DNA of 64,000 nt, from positions 6,882,001 through 6,946,000 of the forward strand of contig CP053167.1 of the NCBI GenBank assembly GCA_014607495.2, in the 5' to 3' direction. Below, piece by piece: positions 59,761 through 64,000 of the stretch; the stretch's first letter is position 1, and the number at the start of each line of letters is the position of its first letter. Under the pieces are notes generated by a model, which saw only the letters and a program-made list of their open reading frames with translations, was not told the DNA's origin and ran no database searches. The stretch is from Carposina sasakii. Its lineage: Eukaryota; Arthropoda; Insecta; Lepidoptera; Carposinidae. The position numbers and the translations under genes are program-made.

Positions 59761-59918
59761 ATAAAAAAAAACAGAATAAGTAAATTCTAGGTAATCTTAT
59801 ATGTCTACATAACTTAAACTTTATACTATATTCCTAACAGAAGATTCTACCTACAAAATTATTAAATGAGTTCTTATGTATGTACCTATTAACTAAAAGT
59901 TAAGTACTATTAGTACTA

Positions 59919-60045
59919 TCACTGCACTCTCAAATCTACTTTAATACTGTCCGAGTTCACGATATTTCTAGCACGGCATATGTAGGCACCTTCGTTACTA
60001 ATGCTCACGTTACGCAGAACTAATGTGTTATCCGCTGTATATATT
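59919..60045 (-). CDS. Ig-domain gene, last coding exon
   Basis: Acceptor tccgttacag|AATATA. It encodes IYTADNTLVLRNVSISNEGA then YICRARNIVNSDSIKVDLRV, then Gln and TGA. The protein ends at the last Ig strand with no tail. Confidence 0.92.
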
Positions 60046-63000
60046 CTGTAACGGAGAAAAAATACAAACACTACGGAAAACAATATATAATTTTTACTAA
60101 CCAGCAATTTAACGGTATTTTGTTACCGCCTTAGAGGGGGGGCTGTCATCGTGACCATAGATAGGTAATCGTGTAGGTAGTTTTAAGTCTCGTTGTGACT
60201 TATTTTTAGCCGACTGCGCCAGGAGGCTTATGTTTTTCGAGTGTATGTTTGTATGTATATATGTAGGTATGTATGAGCTTAAGAGGTGTCATTAGAAGCA
60301 TTTTAGTCGTCATTCGTAAATCTAAAATTTTTTACGCTCGGGTTTTTTTTTTAAATGACCTTCCTACTGCGTTTACCAACCCGCTTCGGTCCAGCTTGGT
60401 GACCATGGGCAAAAACCCTCCTATAGCAGTAGCCTTGTGGCGTGCCCTGAGAGGCCAACGTCTCGACTCGACTGCAGTATGATGATTAGGTATTGTTAGG
60501 TATTATTTTATTATTTAATTTAAAATTACCTTGACAATTTTCGCCTAATGGAAGCCGTGGCCAGGAATTCCCAACTAATTTCAGGTGCGGGGTTTCCATA
60601 CTTCAGTACACATGCAATGTTGACCGTAGAGCCTCTTCTAGCTGTCAAGGTCGTGAACTTCGGTCCTTCGATATATGGCTCGACTGAAATTTCATAAAAT
60701 ATTAAATACTAGCTGTTGCCCGTGACTTCGTCCATATGGATTACAGGTACTTAAGGCAAATTACATAATATTAGTCACTCAAAACAAATGTGAGGAGAAA
60801 ATAACATAGAACATTACCTACCCAAAAGACTTATGCAGTAGATTTTTATATCTAAATGAGGATTCAAGCTAAACTCTTTGATAATACCTACCTAATACAT
60901 TTACGCTGACAACTTTTTCAGCTTTTCCAATGACATTTTCAGCGATACAATAATATGTGCCGGAATCTTCAGAAATTGCACTAAACCTGAAACAAAATCA
61001 TTATTAGAAAGTTACAGGAATAGTACAAAATAGGTATAGGGATATAAGATAAGTAAGGATTAGGTACAAATACACGGACAAATATAATAGAAGCGTAGCA
61101 TTTGTTTGACGCCCTCCGGCCAGATGGACCGAAAGAGGGCGGCTGGTAGTGACTGGATGGCAAAAATGGAAGATTGAGCCTTGTGGCGTGCTCTGGGGGA
61201 GGTCTACGTCCAGCAGTGGACTGCAATAGGCTGATGACATAATACAAACCGATGCGTGTGATACTCATCAGTCATATGCCGTGCATCAAAAGGCACCACG
61301 TCTTCCCCTCGCCGCATCTCCCACCGGACCCTGGCTTCCGGCACCGCCTCCACTTCGCAGCTCAACTCCACTGGGTCTACCTCATACACGGTTATAGATT
61401 CCGTGCTCTCCCCGCTTATGTGTGGAGCAACTGAAAGAAACGTGACGGGTAGAGCTCGTTTCATGGAATAATTCCTATGTCTGATTTCGAAACTAAGATT
61501 TTTTGACACAGAAAATGTGGTCATAGTAACTAGCGCCATCATCCAGCGGAACTATACGGTGAAACATGGGTGAGACGCACAATAATAGGGGTTCCCGCCC
61601 CCTTATTACCTAATTTGCAATAGCAAAGCCGAAGCAACGCGATAGCGAAAATTATACAATATTCGCCTTGAATGTCAAAGTTCCTTTGAAATTCGTTTTA
61701 CGTAATACGAATTTGATAAGCAATCAGCAATTTTTGTACAATTTTCGCTATCGCTTTGCTTTTGCTAGTTAGGTAATAAGGGGGCCGTTTCACGCTCGCC
61801 AGTTGGCGCCACCATAGTAATAGGATTTTCATCGAAATTATCCCGAAGGAAAGGCAAGAGAAATTATGTCCATACAGCCACGGTACCACAGTTTTTGCGC
61901 TCACTCTGGCGATTATACGTTTCCTAAAAAATATTAACAGATAATCGTAATATTTTTCATTCCTAGATAACATTTGATAGAAATAGAAGACATCTGTACT
62001 TACTTTGAACAAAGAAACCTACTTCCTGAGACCCTTTTCCAATTAAATTTACACCTTCACACTTATAAACGCCGCCATGTTTGATTTCAACGGATTTTAT
62101 TTTCAGCTTATTTCCGTCAATATTTACATCGAATGGCACGTCCCCGAATTCGTCTGAGCCTCGTGCTTTGAAATACCATTTTATTTCTGGTGCTGGTATC
62201 CCACGGGTTATACTGAAAATACCTATATTTATACATACAATACACACACGCCCGTGTTCGCAAAATGGAATAGCCAAAAGTATTCTCGGAGTATAAAATA
62301 AACTCGTTCGTGATCCTGTACGTTTAACATAGCGGGGCTAGATGGAAAAGATCTGTGACAAGTTGATAGCTTATAGCCTGAGAGAATTCCCAAGTTCTTT
62401 AGTCCTCTTACAACAAGCACGCTACGCAAGCAACTGATGTATTATAGTAAAATGTTTTTAAATTGTATTTTATTTATTACTTGATTGCAGCGCCTCCTAG
62501 CGGGTTAACTAAGCGTTTAGGTAACCTTCCTTTGACCCATTTAAATACACACAAAAATTACTTCTCTATGAAAATAATAGATTTTTACACCTACTTGCAT
62601 TCTACCTCGGTCGAATCCTGTAGTTTTAGCATTACCTCGCTTTTGCTTAGGTACACATCAGGAATTTCTGCAAAAAATGTGAAATACTTACATCAGATTT
62701 TCATCAATTAATGTTAGTCCATTTTTTACATTACCATTTTTTTATAGATTGGTGCATAATACCGGAGCCGAGTGGATTTTTAATGGTGTGGTAACTCATA
62801 AACTTAATCCAAGTGCTTATAAATTTTTACCTAGTGTCAATCTTATCACGACTAACGCCCGCCCTCTAATTATGTAAAAGCAATAGCAAAGCCGAAGCCG
62901 CGCGGATCGCGATAATTGAGAGTGTGTGCGTGCAACGATCGCTCGGCGTCCTCCCGCGCCCCGCACCTCGCCCAAGCACACACACACTCGAGATTATCGC

Positions 63001-64000
63001 GATCGCGCAGCTTCGGTTTTGCTATTGCTTTTACGTAATCAGGGGGCTATATGTTAGATACATACCCAATCCAGATACATTAACAAACGCCTTCAAATTC
63101 CTCGTTTCTACATAATTTTTCGCTTCACACGAATATTCACCGATATCGTCTAAAGTCATATTCTTTATCTCCAAAGCATTTTCAGTCGACAATATCTCTA
63201 TGTTTGTGGTATAAGCCGTTGTTCCATTGCGGTACCATGTGGTGGTAGCTTTGGGGTAAGCGTTTACTTCGCAATATAATTTGCCGCTTTGACCGAATTC
63301 GATGGCTAGATCTGAAAAAAAAAAACAAATAAATAAGTCCTGTGTTGGGGCTTCACTAGAATAAATAAGCTGCATCTCCTTCTGCGCATGTCGTATAGGA
63401 ACTCACGTGATTCTAATTGGTCAAAATTCTAAACCTATTAAAACCAAAACACTGAGTAGAATTAGCTATTAACATCATAAGAAGTTTTTTTTAGAGTAGC
63501 ACCTGTATACAGGATGTGTGTGACAGCCAGTTGCTGTTTTTTGATTACAAATAAGTACAAAAAAATTGATTTTAATTTAAGCCATTATCAATCTAATTAA
63601 AACTATATTTTTCTCGAAAAAAAGGCGGAAAATGCCTGCCTGCGAATTAGTGGTTTTAGCCTCAGAATCATGGTTTGATGTTGGCATATCAATATTTGCC
63701 TGGGTGTCACTTTCACTCTGTACCTATGTATTGCTAGGTGATTCTACAAGTTACGTAACCTAGGCTGGATCTGTGGATTTACTGTGAGTTTTTCATTAAT
63801 TATGGAGAACAACTGAACTACGCGATTGGTTGAATAGTTTACGTTAACGCAATCGAGTTCGATGTGAAAACTCGCAACTTCTCATCGCGACTGTTTGTTG
63901 CCCGTCATCGCGATCATGAGTATTCGAGGATCACTTGAGGGTAATGTCCTTTGCCCATTAACCGGAAGTACACTTACCGAATGGAGCTTGCACCACCTCA
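59919..64000 (-). CDS. Multi-Ig (I-set) protein, hemicentin-like, C-terminal part
   Basis: Eight minus-strand exons encode 368 residues made of four complete I-set immunoglobulin domains plus the end of a fifth, followed directly by a stop. Exons: 64000-63978 (cut by the window edge), 63311-63066, 62667-62595, 62212-62004, 61430-61250, 60986-60892, 60683-60530 and 60045-59919. Every junction is in phase. Each domain shows the core Cys, the Trp and the D-x-G-x-Y-x-C motif: LYCEV/TTWYR/GEYSCEA; VECNI/IKWYF/GVYKCEG; LSCEV/VRWEM/GTYYCIA; NIACV/ISWEF/GAYICRA. No transmembrane segment or kinase follows, so the product is probably extracellular. Tandem Ig arrays of this style occur in hemicentin and related matrix or adhesion proteins; the precise ortholog is not established because the N-terminus is outside the window. 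Confidence 0.88.
60355..60490 (+). mobile_element. SINE (family D), right part
   Basis: caccatgggcaaaaaccctc-like sequence (gtgaccatgggcaaaaaccc), then gcagtagccttgtggcgtgc and gactgcagtatgatgatt, matching 53110-53230. It lies antisense in an intron of the Ig gene. Confidence 0.75.
60530..60683 (-). CDS. Ig-domain gene, exon with first part of the last domain
   Basis: Acceptor gaaatttcag|TCGAGC, donor TCAAG|gtaatt. It encodes EPYIEGPKFTTLTARRGSTV then NIACVLKYGNPAPEISWEFL, with the first core Cys and Trp. Confidence 0.9.
60708..60760 (-). mobile_element. Helitron-like end fragment
   Basis: ctagctgttgcccgtgactt and cgtccatatggattacag resemble the reversed terminus of the 55985 and 39128 elements. 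Confidence 0.55.
60892..60986 (-). CDS. Ig-domain gene, exon completing the third visible domain
   Basis: Acceptor tttgtttcag|GTTTAG, donor GTATTAG|gtaggt, 95 bp. It encodes FSAISEDSGTYYCIAENVIG and KAEKVVSVNVL with the second core Cys. Confidence 0.9.
61097..61240 (+). mobile_element. RTE/SINE-D type 3' tail next to an exon
   Basis: ttgtggcgtgctctggggga, ggtctacgtccagcagtgga and ctgcaataggctgatgac. The left part (ctccggccagatggaccgaa) is RTE-like. Its end is about 10 bp from the exon 61250-61430. Confidence 0.75.
61250..61430 (-). CDS. Ig-domain gene, exon with first part of the third visible domain
   Basis: Acceptor tttctttcag|TTGCTC, donor CATCG|gtttgt (a non-optimal donor). It encodes APHISGESTESITVYEVDPV then ELSCEVEAVPEARVRWEMRR. 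The base composition is more GC-rich than in neighbouring exons. Confidence 0.9.
61597..61785. mobile_element. MITE (family M) in Ig-gene intron
   Basis: cccccttattacctaat and tagcaaagcc on the left are inverted as gctttgcttttgctag and ttaggtaataaggggg on the right; gcgatagcgaaaatt/aattttcgctatcgc also pair. It is related to 62861-63048. Confidence 0.82.
62004..62212 (-). CDS. Ig-domain gene, exon completing the second visible domain
   Basis: Acceptor tattttcag|TATAAC, donor GTTCAAA|gtaagt. It encodes TRGIPAPEIKWYFKARG ... LKIKSVEIKHGGVYKCEG and VGFFVQ. Together with 62595-62667 it forms a full I-set domain. Confidence 0.92.
62240..62455 (+). repeat. Family A repeat in Ig-gene intron, diverged
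   Basis: cacacgcccgtgttcgcaaa, ggaatagccaaaag, catagcggggctagatggaa, atctgtgacaagttgatagc and caactgatgtattatagt. Confidence 0.75.
62595..62667 (-). CDS. Ig-domain gene, short exon (73 bp)
   Basis: Acceptor ttttttgcag|AAATTC, donor TGCAA|gtaggt. It encodes IPDVYLSKSEVMLKLQDSTE then VEC, the first strand pair of the next Ig domain. It is too short to show as a long open frame, and was found because the flanking phases (1 and 2) did not match without it. Confidence 0.88.
62861..63048. mobile_element. MITE (family M), long palindrome ending close to a splice donor
   Basis: Left arm: gccctctaattatgtaaaag, caatagcaaagccgaag and gatcgcgataat. Right arm: attatcgcgatcgcgcagct and tcggttttgctattgctttt followed by acgtaatcagggggc. 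The middle pairs gtgtgtgcgtg with cacacacac. The right end lies 17 bp from the donor at 63065. Confidence 0.85.
63066..63311 (-). CDS. Ig-domain gene, exon with one whole I-set domain
   Basis: Acceptor tttttcag|ATCTAG, donor ATTGG|gtatgt, 246 bp. A complete Ig domain lies in one exon: GQSGKLYCEVNAYPKATTTW ... ALEIKNMTLDDIGEYSCEAK. It has potential N-glycosylation sites at NGT and NMT. Confidence 0.92.
63338..63412 (-). repeat. Family A repeat, right part
   Basis: ctgtgttggggcttcactag, gctgcatctccttctgcgca and tgtcgtataggaactca. Confidence 0.75.
63505..63723. mobile_element. MITE (family H), diverged, in Ig-gene intron
   Basis: The ends are tgtatacaggatgtgtgtga plus cagccag, and atcaatatttgcctgggtgt plus cactttcactctgta. 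The internal cctcagaatcatggtttga matches the inverse of the other copies. Confidence 0.78.
63978..64000 (-). CDS. Ig-domain gene, exon at window edge
   Basis: Only 23 bp are visible: EVVQAPF followed by TTCG|gtaagt. This is the linker after a preceding Ig domain; the rest lies beyond the window. Confidence 0.75.

Noticed and set aside
59919..64000. Identity as hemolin (four-Ig lepidopteran immune protein)
   Set aside because: The visible exons include part of a fifth, upstream Ig domain, and the domains do not resemble the hemolin sequence as I know it. A hemicentin-like label fits better but is still tentative.

Overview
This is eukaryotic nuclear DNA, almost certainly from a moth or butterfly (Lepidoptera). 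It is AT-rich, with small exons bounded by GT..AG introns. It is full of short interspersed elements of the lepidopteran type: tRNA-derived SINEs, RTE-clade LINE tails ending in (TGATGA)n, Helitron-like ends, and many palindromic MITEs. Nothing bacterial is present (no operons, CRISPR, IS or origins).

Three genes can be read. (1) SoxD (Sox102F / Sox5-6-13 family), plus strand, four coding exons at 32806-32976, 37181-37388, 43932-44226 and 45065-45314. They carry a Gln/Leu-rich coiled-coil-like piece, a PLNLS motif, the HMG box and the SoxD-specific C-terminal extension, followed by a 3' UTR of about 0.9 kb. The 5' exons were not found, so the first ~32 kb is either the large 5' intron or upstream flank. 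(2) HPS5 (Hermansky-Pudlak syndrome 5 homolog, BLOC-2 subunit; Drosophila pink), minus strand, complete in five coding exons between 57364 and 52156. One extra base in the large exon breaks the frame close to the C-terminus. (3) The C-terminal end of a multi-Ig (I-set) protein, hemicentin-like, minus strand, eight exons from the window edge at 64000 down to a stop at 59919. All its exon phases join without conflict.

Layout: 1-1944 decayed CR1/jockey-group LINE; 2-32.8 kb repeat-rich non-coding DNA with a few unique, relatively GC-rich blocks that could be regulatory; 32.8-46.3 kb SoxD; 46.3-52.1 kb intergenic, holding a degenerate minisatellite and a nested retroposon composite; 52.2-57.4 kb HPS5 (convergent with SoxD); 57.4-59.9 kb HPS5 upstream region packed with nested MITEs; 59.9-64 kb Ig gene. 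The genes have no evident shared pathway: SoxD is a developmental transcription factor, HPS5 acts in lysosome-related organelle (eye and body pigment granule) biogenesis, and the Ig protein is probably extracellular.

The most informative material is the repeat landscape. One unclassified ~230 bp repeat (called family A here) occurs about 16 times. A MITE with acagggtg ends lies 30-40 bp from splice acceptors in both SoxD and HPS5. Several nested insertions can be resolved from empty copies or target-site duplications within this window. I found no previously undescribed multi-gene system.
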